Of a stretch of DNA of 64,000 nt, positions 34,183-43,994 are shown piece by piece. Source of the stretch: an uncultured Ruminococcus sp. (GTDB lineage Bacteria > Bacillota > Clostridia > Oscillospirales > Ruminococcaceae). The position numbers were made by a program, and so were the translations under genes. The stretch spans positions 1-64,000 of the forward strand of contig CAMZZN010000007.1 in the NCBI GenBank assembly GCA_947345935.1, in the 5' to 3' direction. Position 1 is the stretch's first letter, and each line of letters opens with the position of its first letter. Below the pieces are notes generated by a model, which worked only from the letters and a program-made list of their open reading frames with translations, ran no database searches and was not told the origin of the DNA.

Positions 34183-35022
34183 TTATGTAACCTCAATAAC
34201 CGATAATTCAGGGCGGTTGAAAATTCTCGGAATGAAGATCATTCTCAGCGGTTTTGCAAGACCACGGCTTATAATGTGGACAGTATCGCCGTATGTGTAC
34301 ATTCCGTTGGTATATTCCGGAAAAAGTCCCTGATCCGGAGCATAAAGCCCCTGATCGAGTATTACCGGTATCCTCCATTGACCTGCATGGGCGTGACCGG
34401 ACAGGATAAGGTCAAATTTGACCTTATGGCCGAGATAATATTCTATCTGTTCAGGTTGATGGGCAATAAGGATAGTGTAAACGCTGTCGTCGGGAGGAAC
34501 ACTGAAAGTTTCCCAGCTCAAGTCATGATGTTCGAGTACCCCGTATATTCTGACCGCCTGACCTCTGATCTCGAGGTCGGAATAATTTTCATGGCAGACT
34601 GTAACGCCGGATTCTTTAACTTTGTCTACGAACTCATCCGTATCGTCACGCATACATTCGTGATTTCCGGGAGTATAGAAACAGGGATATCTCTCAGCCG
34701 ACCATTCCATAAGAGTAAGAGCATATTTCTGTCCGCCGACCATATCAATGACGTCGCCGCCGAATATCACAATATCGGGGTTTGCCTTTTCTATTTCCTT
34801 TTTCAATCCGGACTGATCTGTTCCGCCGAAGAAACAGTTGTGAAGATCGGAGATAAAAACGATTTTCAGCCCCTTGTCTATTTTGTCGGATTTTATCTTG
34901 TATGTTTCGGTTTTAAGCCGAAATCCCCATATAAAAAGCAGGATAATTATAATAAGGAGAATCGCCAGGATAACAAGCCGTTTATTTAGTTTCTTTTTCT
35001 TGTCGGGTTTGGTATTTTTCAT
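34183..35022 (-). CDS. Membrane-anchored metallophosphoesterase
   Basis: This 279-residue calcineurin-like phosphoesterase has one N-terminal membrane helix (about 15-35) after a Lys-rich start. Metal motifs appear in order: DLHN, GGDVID, GNHE and GHAHAGQ. It resembles YkuE/YaeI-type enzymes, some of which act on lipid phosphates. Start at 35022 is the first Met before the basic-hydrophobic anchor; the ribosome site is weak. Confidence 0.88.
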   Translation of the reverse strand: MKNTKPDKKKKLNKRLVILAILLIIIILLFIWGFRLKTETYKIKSDKIDKGLKIVFISDLHNCFFGGTDQSGLKKEIEKANPDIVIFGGDVIDMVGGQKYALTLMEWSAERYPCFYTPGNHECMRDDTDEFVDKVKESGVTVCHENYSDLEIRGQAVRIYGVLEHHDLSWETFSVPPDDSVYTILIAHQPEQIEYYLGHKVKFDLILSGHAHAGQWRIPVILDQGLYAPDQGLFPEYTNGMYTYGDTVHIISRGLAKPLRMIFIPRIFNRPELSVIEVT

Positions 35023-35078
35023 AAATAAATTATACCTCTGTAATATCTTTTTTGCAAGAGATTTTGCAATTATTTTGC

Positions 35079-35104
35079 AAAAATGCCGCATCAGATGCGG
35101 CTTT
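35079..35104 (-). terminator. Terminator after the TtcA-like gene
   Basis: On the minus strand GCCGCAT-CTG-ATGCGGC forms a 7-bp stem followed by ATTTTTGC, starting four bases after the stop codon. Confidence 0.75.
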
Positions 35105-35920
35105 CTACATATTTTTTGTCCCTCTTACAGAAATCCCCTCATGATAATCGTCAAGAAAACTGTGGTATTCATTTCCGTCGTGATAGGATATTAGTTTACG
35201 CAGATTGACGTTTTCAGCGCTGCGAAAAATATTCATATCGACAGCCGGATTGATCACACGCAGCTGACGCAGCAGCATTTTGATCTCCAGTCTCTTTGAA
35301 CTGCGATCGTTTTTTTCTGTAAGCCGACAGGCGCAGCGTTCAAAGAGCAGACCTGTTTCATGCTGCCATTGAATGATCCTTTCTTCACGCACAAGATACA
35401 GCGGACGTATAAGCTCCATGCCCGGATAGTTTTCGCTGTGAAGTTTTGGCAGCATTGTCTGCATCTGCGAACCATAGAGCATTCCCATGAGGATGGTTTC
35501 CACCACGTCGTCGAAGTGATGACCCAGTGCGATTTTATTGCAGCCCAGTTCGGACGCCTTTTTATAGAGCCAGCCACGTCTCAGGCGGGAGCACAGAAAG
35601 CAGGGATTTTTAATATCGTCTCCGGCAGAATCAAAGACCTTAGTCCGGTACATTTTTACCGGAATGCTCATTGACACGCAGTTTTTAAGTATCTTTTCCC
35701 TGACTTCATCCGTGTATCCGGGGTCCATTGCAAGAAAAACAACCTGAAAATCGGGTTTTCCGTAGCTCTGGAGCTGTTTCATACACTCTGCCAGCAGCAT
35801 TGAATCCTTGCCTCCGGAAATGCATACGGCTATCCTGTCTCCGGGCTGTATCATGTCATACTGAAAAATGCCTTTGTTAAAAGGCTTCCAGATATGCTTT
35901 CTGAAATCGAGATCAGACAT
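35105..35920 (-). CDS. TtcA-like PP-loop ATP pyrophosphatase (tRNA thiolation)
   Basis: This 271-residue protein has the PP-loop SGGKDS near residue 35, the cysteine pair PCFLC near 115 and GHHFDD near 142, all typical of TtcA-like enzymes that thiolate cytidine 32 of tRNA. A second CxC (CAC) lies near residue 205, so an Fe-S cluster is possible. It overlaps ychF by eight bases, so translation is coupled. Confidence 0.88.
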   Translation of the reverse strand: MSDLDFRKHIWKPFNKGIFQYDMIQPGDRIAVCISGGKDSMLLAECMKQLQSYGKPDFQVVFLAMDPGYTDEVREKILKNCVSMSIPVKMYRTKVFDSAGDDIKNPCFLCSRLRRGWLYKKASELGCNKIALGHHFDDVVETILMGMLYGSQMQTMLPKLHSENYPGMELIRPLYLVREERIIQWQHETGLLFERCACRLTEKNDRSSKRLEIKMLLRQLRVINPAVDMNIFRSAENVNLRKLISYHDGNEYHSFLDDYHEGISVRGTKNM

Positions 35921-37007
35921 TGAACCGGAAGAGGACGATATCGCCGTCCTGCATTACGTATTCCTTGCCCTCCAGGCGGACAAGACCTTTTTCTTTTGCA
36001 GCTGCCATTGATCCGCATTCCATAAGATCGTCAAAGGAGATGACCTCGGCACGGATAAAGCCTTTTTCAAAGTCGGTGTGTATCTTTCCGGCTGCTTGAG
36101 GCGCTTTCGTGCCCTTTGTGATAGTCCATGCACGCACTTCCTGCTTGCCTGCCGTAAGATATGAGATGAGTCCGAGCAGTGCATATCCCTCCTTGATGAT
36201 GCGGTTCAGCCCTGATACCTCCAGACCGAGTTCTCCAAGAAACATAGCCTTTTCATCGCTTTCCATATCGGATATCTCTGCCTCGATCTGTGCGCAGATA
36301 GGCAGAACGGCGGAATGTTCTTCTTCAGCAAGAGCCTTAACTTTCTGATAGTTTTCATTGGTTTCAATATTGTTTATGAAATCGTCCTCGCTGAGGTTGG
36401 CGGCATAGATAACAGGTTTTGCGGAGAGGAGGGGAGTAGATTTTATAAGTTCTCTTTCATCGTCGGTAAAATCGAATGCTCTTGCAGATTTTCCGTTTTC
36501 CAGATGAGCTTTGAGACGTTCCAGAAAATCAATTTCAACAAGATATTTTTTGTCGCCCTTAACGGCTTTTTTAGCACGGTCAATGCGGCGATCTATCATT
36601 TCGATATCCGAGAAAATAAGCTCCAGATTGATCGTTTCAATATCACGGAGAGGATTTATAGAGCCGTCAACGTGAATTATATTGGCGTCCTCAAAGCATC
36701 TTACAACGTGAACAATAGCGTCTACTTCACGTATATCCGCAAGAAATTTGTTTCCGAGACCTTCGCCCTTTGAAGCTCCTTTGACCAGACCGGCGATATC
36801 CACGAATTCGAGAGTCGCCGGAGTAAATTTATCAGGCTCGTACATTTCGGCGAGCTTGTCCAGACGTTCATCGGGAACAGAAACGATTCCCACGTTTTTT
36901 TCAATAGTGCAGAACGGGTAATTTGCCGATTCTGCGCCGGCGTTTGTAAGTGCGTTGAAGAGAGTGCTTTTGCCCACATTGGGCAGACCAACCATACCAA
37001 GTTTCAT
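35913..37007 (-). CDS. ychF: Redox-regulated ATPase YchF (Obg family)
   Basis: This 364-residue P-loop protein has GLPNVGKST at residues 7-15, DIAGLVKGA (G3), a NLSE-type G4 variant specific for ATP and the C-terminal TGS-like domain (RAWTITKGTKAPQAAG). YchF binds ribosomes and affects stress responses. AAAGGAA precedes the ATG. It lies 25 bases after the EAL gene. Confidence 0.97.
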   Translation of the reverse strand: MKLGMVGLPNVGKSTLFNALTNAGAESANYPFCTIEKNVGIVSVPDERLDKLAEMYEPDKFTPATLEFVDIAGLVKGASKGEGLGNKFLADIREVDAIVHVVRCFEDANIIHVDGSINPLRDIETINLELIFSDIEMIDRRIDRAKKAVKGDKKYLVEIDFLERLKAHLENGKSARAFDFTDDERELIKSTPLLSAKPVIYAANLSEDDFINNIETNENYQKVKALAEEEHSAVLPICAQIEAEISDMESDEKAMFLGELGLEVSGLNRIIKEGYALLGLISYLTAGKQEVRAWTITKGTKAPQAAGKIHTDFEKGFIRAEVISFDDLMECGSMAAAKEKGLVRLEGKEYVMQDGDIVLFRFNV

Positions 37008-37032
37008 ATTAATTAACAGTTCCTTTCGTTTT

Positions 37033-39771
37033 TCAATTGCTGTTGTGCGGAATTCTTCGATTGTTTACAAGGGAATTCACAGCTCCGCCCCGTATAGTTA
37101 TATCGCCGTCGGATGTGCCGATATCTTTCGGATTGGAGGCAAGTATGCTCATAGTAACGGCAGAGTCGATAAGAGAAACGCTGCCGGAGCCTGATGCGTC
37201 GCCTATGCCGGTAACATCGTCGCCCTCGGAGTCTATTATTACCTCGGAATCCTGTATTTTCGTATTGACGTTTCCGCCGCAGGTACCTATGCAGGTGTGC
37301 TTTGCCGACCGCATTTTCATGTTGACTTTGCCATTGCTGATATAGATGCTTCCCTCGCCTTCATCGAGTATACCTATTCCGGCAGTTTGAGCTCCGGTAC
37401 AGCTTATGCGTATATCTCCGGCGGAGGTTATCGAGGCAATGCCGCTGAGACTTCCGATTCCTGCGACCTTGATTCCGGACATGGTGATATCAAGGCTGCA
37501 TTTGTCGGATATATTTATATCGGCGTCTCCGTGGAAGCTTCCGACAGCAAGACCGTTGTGGGTATGCATAAGAAGTTTTATTTTTCCGGACATCAGATTT
37601 ATTTCTGATTCGTTTTCATTGTATCCGCCGCCGATACAGAGGCAATCGTTGCCGTTGGATATGATCTCCAGAGTTCCGGCGGTATTAATGGTTATATCTC
37701 CGTATCCGTGTTCGTGGTCGTTTCCGATTCCGATACCGTCGGTAGCGTTGCCGTCAATGGTCAGCGAGCCTTTTCCTGTCAGTTCAAACTGAGATCCCAT
37801 AGGCACATAAATGCCGGAATATCCCAGTCTGTTATTTTTGCTTATATTAAGGCATAGCCTTGCATACTCGCCTACAGCGATAGTGGGTTTGCTGTTGCCG
37901 CTGGTTATATTAACGTTTTTCAGCGTCAGGTCACAGCTGTGATTATCCATTATAGAGATATTCATATTTACCGGCTTATCAGGATCTCCGACGATTGTAA
38001 GTTTGCTCTGATAAATGTGTATATCCGTATATTTTTCAAGTGCGAGCCGCAGAATATCCACCTCGGAATCATTTCTTGCATTGTATATCTTCTTCACGCC
38101 GCAGGGACGGACTTCAAGGTTTGTTTTGATGATCTCATCCTTGACGTCCGATGAAATGCTGTTCAGGAACAGCGGCTTCGGCTTTGACGTCACGTATCCC
38201 TGCACAAGGTCAACGCCCAGACGTATTACGGTTTTAAGTTCCTGGAGCGTTTCAACGCCCTCTGCAAGTGACTGGAGCTGATTGTCGTGGCAGAATTCAA
38301 TGACCGATGTCACGAGTTGTTGTTTTTTCAGATCGTTCTGTATATCGCTTATAAGAGAACGGTCGATCTTGATATAATCGGGGGAATATTTCAGCAGATT
38401 AGAGCTGTTGGCATATCCCGATCCATAATCGTCAATAGCAAGCTGAGCGTGAGTGAATCCGCACCGCTTCTTGAGAACTTCAATTTCGTTATGAGTAGCG
38501 GCGCTGTTTTCCACTATTTCAATAATACATTTTTCTATAAGTTCACCGTATGTAAGATACAGTTCATTATAATCGTCATCTGTAAGCAGGGCGTTGGGCA
38601 GACAGTTGATGAAAAGCTTTTTGTTTTCAAATACCTGCTGGTTGTCGCTGAGTATTTTCAGAGTGTTGAAGAAAGTGTGCTTTTCGATCTCGTATAGATT
38701 CTTCTGGCTGTCGGCGATTTTCAGTATCTGTGACGGAGTCATTTTTATATCGCCAGTCGTTCTCATAAGAGCTTCGTATGCCACTATCTCTCCAGTATTT
38801 GTTTCAACAATAGGCTGAAAATAGTAGGTGAGAAGATTTTCACGGATGATCCTGGAGAAAAGCAGAGCGTTTTTGTAGGAATCTTTTTCTCTGATATAAT
38901 TTTCCTCCGAGAACCAGTTTATAACGCAGCGGCGGTCGCTTCTTGCTTCGTATAGAGCAAACTCCGAATAATTCACGAGCATATTGAAATCTGACGCTTC
39001 ATCAGGATACGAGGAACAACCGATAGAAAGGCTGAGACGGCTTTTGTCGGAAATGTCGATTATTTCGCCGAAGTCGTCAGTCAGAACGCAGTTCTGGACG
39101 GCTTCATCCATGCTGTTGAGAATATTGTAAATAGCCATTTTATCGTAATCGCTGAAAAAGGCGCATATTTCATAATTTGACTTGAATCCGATGATTATAT
39201 TGTCAGCGGAAAAGCTTTTTATCGTTTCTGCTACAGACGTCAGGCAGTTGTTGGCATTGTCGACAGTCAAATAAGAACCAAGCTTATCCAGACCGTTGAC
39301 GTAGAGAGTGGCAAGACAGCAGCGTTTGACTTCAGGCATAATCTTCCTTACCTTATTGGAGAACGAAGGGTAGGACAGCAGTCGGGTAACGGGATCAAAC
39401 TCCGTAAATCGGTCGGGTTTGCTGATCTCGTTTATGCGCCGTGAAAAGTCCTGGACAAATCCGAGCCATTCATCGCTGCTTTCATATATATTCATTTTTA
39501 TGTAGCGTGTAACATTGCCGTCATGGAATTTATAAATATGTTTCTGTCCCTCTACCGGGTTTTTGGATATCCTTTCAAGAATATTGAAGAATTCAAATTC
39601 ATTCATTTTCTTGGCGGGACATGAAAGCATACGGCAGGCTTCTCCGTCAAGATAGGCTGTTTTTTCCTTTGCAATATACATAAAAGCTCCGATATTCCCG
39701 ACAAACTGCTGAAAAATGAGCCAGTCACGGCTAAGTTCGGGAGGATTTTTTTCCAGATTAAAAATACTCAT
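37033..39771 (-). CDS. EAL-domain protein with C-terminal beta-helix
   Basis: This 912-residue protein starts with a PAS-like domain (20-120), then a GGDEF-like domain whose active motif is lost (SNYEI in place of GGDEF; 120-300). An EAL domain (about 310-550) retains YEALMR, INCLPNALL, IEIVENSA, IDDYGSGYANSS, IDRS and AEGVET, as in active c-di-GMP phosphodiesterases. Residues 590-900 form repeated GIG/GDI turns (DGIGIGNDH, VAGIGSLSG, TAGIGILDEG, VTGIGDASG) of a parallel beta-helix like Cthe_2159-type carbohydrate-binding domains. There is no signal peptide or membrane helix, so the helix is cytoplasmic, which is unusual. Confidence 0.85.
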   Translation of the reverse strand: MSIFNLEKNPPELSRDWLIFQQFVGNIGAFMYIAKEKTAYLDGEACRMLSCPAKKMNEFEFFNILERISKNPVEGQKHIYKFHDGNVTRYIKMNIYESSDEWLGFVQDFSRRINEISKPDRFTEFDPVTRLLSYPSFSNKVRKIMPEVKRCCLATLYVNGLDKLGSYLTVDNANNCLTSVAETIKSFSADNIIIGFKSNYEICAFFSDYDKMAIYNILNSMDEAVQNCVLTDDFGEIIDISDKSRLSLSIGCSSYPDEASDFNMLVNYSEFALYEARSDRRCVINWFSEENYIREKDSYKNALLFSRIIRENLLTYYFQPIVETNTGEIVAYEALMRTTGDIKMTPSQILKIADSQKNLYEIEKHTFFNTLKILSDNQQVFENKKLFINCLPNALLTDDDYNELYLTYGELIEKCIIEIVENSAATHNEIEVLKKRCGFTHAQLAIDDYGSGYANSSNLLKYSPDYIKIDRSLISDIQNDLKKQQLVTSVIEFCHDNQLQSLAEGVETLQELKTVIRLGVDLVQGYVTSKPKPLFLNSISSDVKDEIIKTNLEVRPCGVKKIYNARNDSEVDILRLALEKYTDIHIYQSKLTIVGDPDKPVNMNISIMDNHSCDLTLKNVNITSGNSKPTIAVGEYARLCLNISKNNRLGYSGIYVPMGSQFELTGKGSLTIDGNATDGIGIGNDHEHGYGDITINTAGTLEIISNGNDCLCIGGGYNENESEINLMSGKIKLLMHTHNGLAVGSFHGDADINISDKCSLDITMSGIKVAGIGSLSGIASITSAGDIRISCTGAQTAGIGILDEGEGSIYISNGKVNMKMRSAKHTCIGTCGGNVNTKIQDSEVIIDSEGDDVTGIGDASGSGSVSLIDSAVTMSILASNPKDIGTSDGDITIRGGAVNSLVNNRRIPHNSN

Positions 39772-39784
39772 AAATGCTCCAAGT

Positions 39785-39842
39785 GCCGCATATTATTGAT
39801 CGTGGGGGGATCATGCGGAGCTGCATTAAACGGTATGCAGCG
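39785..39842 (-). promoter_or_regulatory. Structured 5' leader of the EAL/beta-helix gene
   Basis: On the minus strand GCTGCAT and ATGCAGC form a 7-bp hairpin (39820-39841), and CCGCAT pairs with ATGCGG across 39786-39818 with a GATC-bounded C-rich loop inside. The ATG follows 14 bases later. It does not match the GEMM c-di-GMP riboswitch core that I know. Confidence 0.45.
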
Positions 39843-39871
39843 ACCGGATTTTCCGAATTTATACATATATT

Positions 39872-39900
39872 ATTATACAACTTTATGCATTCAAAGTCAA
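39872..39900 (-). promoter_or_regulatory. SigA-type promoter for the EAL-ychF-ttcA operon
   Basis: On the minus strand TTGACT and TATAAT are 17 bases apart, about 100 bases before the ATG at 39771. Confidence 0.82.
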
Positions 39901-39956
39901 TAGTTTTATGCAGACACACGCAAATCAATTTTTGTTTTTAATTATTTATTTTAACA

Positions 39957-40031
39957 CGTAGGGGACGGCGCCTTCGACGTCCCGTATGTTTTTATGGATA
40001 TTTCGGGTTGTCGTGGGCGCCAACCCCTACA
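39957..40031. repeat. Short imperfect inverted-repeat element
   Basis: GTAGGGGACGGCGCC and GGGCGCCAACCCCTAC are imperfect complements around a 45-base AT-rich centre. Such 'GTAGGGG' elements are dispersed in gut Firmicutes. It lies in the 363-base gap between the EAL gene and sigA; the rest of this gap holds a leader, a promoter and the sigA terminator. Confidence 0.6.
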
Positions 40032-40053
40032 AAAACAATACATATTCAGACAA

Positions 40054-40092
40054 AAAAATTCCGCTCTGTATTAACAGAACGGAATCATACTT
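40054..40092 (-). terminator. Terminator after sigA
   Basis: On the minus strand ATTCCGTTCTGT and ACAGAGCGGAAT form a 12-bp stem with one wobble pair and a TAAT loop, followed by seven T. Confidence 0.85.
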
Positions 40093-40134
40093 ACTTAACC
40101 GGATGCATTGCATCAGCGGCGTGATATGTATGCA

Positions 40135-41217
40135 TCAGTCAAGAAAATCCTTGACCTTTTTGCTCCTGCTCGGATGACGAAGCTTTCTGAGCGCCTTTGC
40201 TTCTATCTGGCGGATACGTTCACGGGTAACGTCGAAGCGCTGCCCCACCTCTTCAAGAGTACGGGATTTTCCGTCCTCAAGACCGAATCTCAGCTTGAGA
40301 ACCTTAGCCTCACGATCGGTAAGAGTTGCAAGAACTTCGTTGAGCTGTTCCCTGAGAAGCGTATGAGAAGCTGCCTCAGCCGGTGCAGGGGCGTTGTTGT
40401 CGGGGATAAAATCGCCAAGGTGACTGTCCTCTTCCTCGCCGATAGGCGTTTCCAGGGAAACTGGATCCTGCGCCACACGCATGATCTCACGTACCTTGTC
40501 AACGGGCATATTTATTTTCTCGGCGATTTCCTCCGGACTGGGGTCATGACCGTTTTCATGGAGAAGCTGGCTCGATACCTTCTTTACCTTTGTAATGGTC
40601 TCAACCATATGGACGGGTATACGGATAGTCCTTGCCTGATCGGCAATAGCTCTTGTAATAGCCTGACGTATCCACCATGTGGCGTATGTCGAGAACTTGA
40701 ATCCTTTGGTGTAATCGAACTTTTCAACAGCCTTGATAAGACCAAGGTTTCCCTCCTGGATAAGGTCGAGGAACTGCATTCCTCTGCCAACATACTTTTT
40801 GGCAATGCTTACGACAAGACGGAGATTAGCTTCTGAAAGTCGTTTCTTTGCATAAGGGTCGCCCTTTGCCATTCTCTGCGCCAACTCGATCTCCTCTTCC
40901 GTTGTAAGCAGCGGAACACGTCCGATTTCTTTGAGATAGATTTTTACAGGATCGTCAATAGCTATACCTTCAGTGGACAGAGCAAGTTCAAGGTCGTCGG
41001 TAAGGTTGGAGTCAAGACCTATTTTCAGATCTGCGTCGATGTTCATATCCTCAACGATCTCAATGTTGAGGTTCTCGCAGTTATCATAGAAGGTATTGAT
41101 CTGGTCAACGTCAAAATCCATTTCCTCAAGAGCATCTGTGATTTCCTTGGTTGTCAGCTTTCCGTTAGCTTTGCCCTGTTCCATAAGGGCATCGATGGTG
41201 TGCCTTTTGTTTTCCAT
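40135..41217 (-). CDS. sigA: Primary sigma factor SigA (RpoD)
   Basis: This 360-residue housekeeping sigma factor has region 1.2 near 90, regions 2.1-2.4 ([49 protein letters not shown]), region 3, and region 4 with [19 protein letters not shown], which binds the -35 box. It is the last gene of a dgt-dnaG-sigA operon, 11 bases after dnaG. Confidence 0.98.
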   Translation of the reverse strand: MENKRHTIDALMEQGKANGKLTTKEITDALEEMDFDVDQINTFYDNCENLNIEIVEDMNIDADLKIGLDSNLTDDLELALSTEGIAIDDPVKIYLKEIGRVPLLTTEEEIELAQRMAKGDPYAKKRLSEANLRLVVSIAKKYVGRGMQFLDLIQEGNLGLIKAVEKFDYTKGFKFSTYATWWIRQAITRAIADQARTIRIPVHMVETITKVKKVSSQLLHENGHDPSPEEIAEKINMPVDKVREIMRVAQDPVSLETPIGEEEDSHLGDFIPDNNAPAPAEAASHTLLREQLNEVLATLTDREAKVLKLRFGLEDGKSRTLEEVGQRFDVTRERIRQIEAKALRKLRHPSRSKKVKDFLD

Positions 41218-41228
41218 AAAAGTTCCTC

Positions 41229-42971
41229 CTATTTTTTGCTTTTTGATCTGAAAAGTTTGCGTAAGTCATCGTCGCTCATATTTTGGCTGTCTGACGATTT
41301 GTAACTTTTAAGAACGTTTACACAGTCGGTAAAAACGCTTCTGTTTATGGCGTATTCACGGTTCGTCACATCTATCCGGCTTATTCTGCCCATTTCTTCG
41401 TCAGAAAATTCACCCGCCAGAAGAGAAAGAGTAAATTTGTCGGATGTTTTCATTTTTTCCAGAAGAGATGTGTAGATCTTTCTGTTCAGTGCGGTTATAA
41501 ATATATCGGGCGGAGCGTCCTTTTCGATTTCTGCCGCTTCTGCGGGATGCTTCAACAGGAAATATATTATGTTTTCCTCCGCTCTTGCTTCCTTTTTGTG
41601 CTCCTGTGCTTCTGGATTAAGGTCGTCACGGCTGTATGCCGCCTTTGACGTTATGTTGCGCCATTCCGATTTTTTTTCCGTTCGGGAATTTTTTTTCAGC
41701 AGACCGTTTATATGCGTTTTCAGCACTTCGGTAGGAATATCGCATTTCCTTGATGTTCTTGAAATATAGACTTCACGTTCGAGAGGAGATTCAATAGCAG
41801 CCAGAACTTTTGAAGCACGTTTGAGCAGTTCAACACGCCCTGCTTCGGTAGAAAGATCAAGTCCTTCTTCACATTTGTCAAGCATAAAATCGTTGGCGTC
41901 GTCCGAACCGTCGATGAGCATTTTAAACCGGTCATGTCCGAATTTTTTTATATATTCGTCCGGATCTTTTGCACCGTTCATACGTAGAATTCTGGTACGG
42001 ATTCCTACGTCCGCAAAATGATTTATAGCTTTCTGGGTGGCTTTCTGACCTGCGCCGTCGCTGTCGTAAGCGATAACAACTTCCTCTGCATAATGGCTCA
42101 TCAGCCGTGCCTGATCAGGAGTTATAGCGGTGCCCAGGGTGGCGACGACATTTTCAAAACCGGCTTGATTCACAGCGATGACATCCATGTATCCCTCACA
42201 CAGTATAAGACGTTTTGTATCGGCGTTTTTTGCGAAGTTCATGGAAAATAGGTTAGAACCCTTGTCGAAAACTGGAGTCGCTCCGGTGTTGAGATATTTC
42301 GGCTGCGAATTATCCAGAACACGTCCGCCGAATCCGATTATATTTCCCCTGAGATCGATGATCGGAAACATGACTCGTTTGCGGAAGATATCGAAGATAT
42401 TTCCCTTTTTTGATCTTGAACCAAGCCATGCGTCGGTTATTTCGTCATTGGAGTAACCCTTTGAGCGGAGCATATCCGTCAGTGCGTTCCAGGAGTCGGG
42501 GGCATAGCCGAGACCGTATTTCTTTATTGTCTGCGGAGAAAGCTTTCTGTCGGCAAAATACCGTAGTCCTGATTTATCGTTTCCCCTGATAAGCTGAGTA
42601 TAGAAAAAGTTTGCGGCTATACGGTTCATTTCGTATATTCTTGTTTTCCGTTTGGCAAGCTGACTGTCACGTGAATTTTCTTTTGGTATCTCCAGTCCGG
42701 AACGCTGTGCAAGCAGCTTGACGGCTTCGGTGAAATCGAGGTTCTCAATCTTCATTATAAAGGTTATAACGTCTCCGCCTGCGCCGCATCCGAAGCAGTA
42801 AAAGCTTTGCGTATCGGTAAAAACGGTGCATGAAGGCGTTTTTTCCGAATGAAAAGGGCAGGAACAGATATAATTTCTGCCCCGTCGTATGATATTCACA
42901 TACGCTCCCATGACGGTATCAATGGGGTTTGCCGTCCGGAGTCTGTAGAGAAATTCATCATTTGTTTTCAT
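41229..42971 (-). CDS. dnaG: DNA primase
   Basis: This 580-residue enzyme makes RNA primers for replication. Its N-terminal zinc motif is [11 protein letters not shown] and [11 protein letters not shown] (residues about 39-65). The TOPRIM domain is marked by [10 protein letters not shown] and DSDGAGQKA (about 255-320). The C-terminal helicase-binding region is less conserved. AAGGAG precedes the ATG. Gene order dnaG-sigA is the classic macromolecular synthesis operon, here without rpsU. Confidence 0.97.
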   Translation of the reverse strand: MKTNDEFLYRLRTANPIDTVMGAYVNIIRRGRNYICSCPFHSEKTPSCTVFTDTQSFYCFGCGAGGDVITFIMKIENLDFTEAVKLLAQRSGLEIPKENSRDSQLAKRKTRIYEMNRIAANFFYTQLIRGNDKSGLRYFADRKLSPQTIKKYGLGYAPDSWNALTDMLRSKGYSNDEITDAWLGSRSKKGNIFDIFRKRVMFPIIDLRGNIIGFGGRVLDNSQPKYLNTGATPVFDKGSNLFSMNFAKNADTKRLILCEGYMDVIAVNQAGFENVVATLGTAITPDQARLMSHYAEEVVIAYDSDGAGQKATQKAINHFADVGIRTRILRMNGAKDPDEYIKKFGHDRFKMLIDGSDDANDFMLDKCEEGLDLSTEAGRVELLKRASKVLAAIESPLEREVYISRTSRKCDIPTEVLKTHINGLLKKNSRTEKKSEWRNITSKAAYSRDDLNPEAQEHKKEARAEENIIYFLLKHPAEAAEIEKDAPPDIFITALNRKIYTSLLEKMKTSDKFTLSLLAGEFSDEEMGRISRIDVTNREYAINRSVFTDCVNVLKSYKSSDSQNMSDDDLRKLFRSKSKK

Positions 42972-42983
42972 GAGCGCTCCTTG

Positions 42984-43979
42984 TTATTTCCAGAATTTCG
43001 GAACGAAAAGTTCAGTGTATAGATCAACTGCATATTCGTCGCTCATTCCGGAAATATAGTCGCATACGGCACGGTGTTCGTCTGTTTTCCTCATAATTTC
43101 CCGATATTCCGCCGGCAGCAGAGAACTGTTTTCAATAAAGAATGAATAAAGTTTTTTTACCAGAAGCTCCGCTTTGGACTCCTCCTGTTTTGCCGCCGGG
43201 TTTGTATATACCCTTTCAAACATGAACGCTCTGAGATCGTCGTGCGCTTTTCGGATTTCCGGTGAGAAGTCGATCACATCCGGACCGTGTTCAATAACGG
43301 AAGCGATAAGAGTGGTTATTCTTTTGGTTTTGGTGTTTCCGAGAACAGCGGTACATTCTGTGGGAAGATCCTGAGAAAAAAGAATTCCCGCACGGATAGA
43401 GTCCTCAATATCGTGATTTATGTAAGCGATAGTATCGGCGAGCCGGACTATGCAGCCTTCCTTGGATTCTGCAATTTTATTGGTATGACATTCTATACCG
43501 TTACGCACGGCATATGTCAGATTAAGTCCACGTCCGTTTTTTTCGATTTCTTCTACCACACGGACGCTTTGCAGATAGTGTTTGAATCCATGAGGACATA
43601 TCTCGTTGAGAACAGCCTCTCCGCAGTGTCCGAAAGGGGAGTGTCCAAGATCGTGACCGAGGGCGATAGCTTCTGTAAGATCTTCGTTCATTCCCATACC
43701 CCTGGAAATAGTACGGGCGATCTGCGATACTTCAAGGGTATGCGTCAGTCGTGTTCTGTAATGATCTCCTATCGGGGATAGGAATACCTGAGTTTTTCGT
43801 TTGAGACGCCGGAACGAATTACAGTGGAGAATCCTGTCTCTGTCACGCTGAAACTCGGTTCTGTAGGGGCATTTTTCCTCAGACCGCAGCTTGCGTGTGA
43901 AATAGCTGTCGGTGCTTTTGCAGGCAAATTCACTGAGGATGCCTGCTTCCTTTGATTCTATCTGTTCACGTACAGTCAC
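42984..43979 (-). CDS. dgt: Deoxyguanosinetriphosphate triphosphohydrolase-like protein
   Basis: This 331-residue HD-domain enzyme has RLTHTLEVSQI and LGHDLGHSPFGHCGE, the conserved His-Asp metal motifs near residues 80-120. It cleaves dNTPs to nucleoside and triphosphate. It starts at GTG 43979, since the in-frame ATG is followed directly by TGA in another frame; GGGAGG lies just upstream. It precedes dnaG by 12 bases. Confidence 0.93.
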   Translation of the reverse strand: MTVREQIESKEAGILSEFACKSTDSYFTRKLRSEEKCPYRTEFQRDRDRILHCNSFRRLKRKTQVFLSPIGDHYRTRLTHTLEVSQIARTISRGMGMNEDLTEAIALGHDLGHSPFGHCGEAVLNEICPHGFKHYLQSVRVVEEIEKNGRGLNLTYAVRNGIECHTNKIAESKEGCIVRLADTIAYINHDIEDSIRAGILFSQDLPTECTAVLGNTKTKRITTLIASVIEHGPDVIDFSPEIRKAHDDLRAFMFERVYTNPAAKQEESKAELLVKKLYSFFIENSSLLPAEYREIMRKTDEHRAVCDYISGMSDEYAVDLYTELFVPKFWK

Positions 43980-43994
43980 ATAAACACCTCCCGT

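Noticed and set aside
39785-39842. c-di-GMP riboswitch (GEMM) before the EAL gene
   Set aside because: The two-hairpin leader lacks the conserved core and tetraloop-receptor arrangement; only a generic structured leader can be supported.
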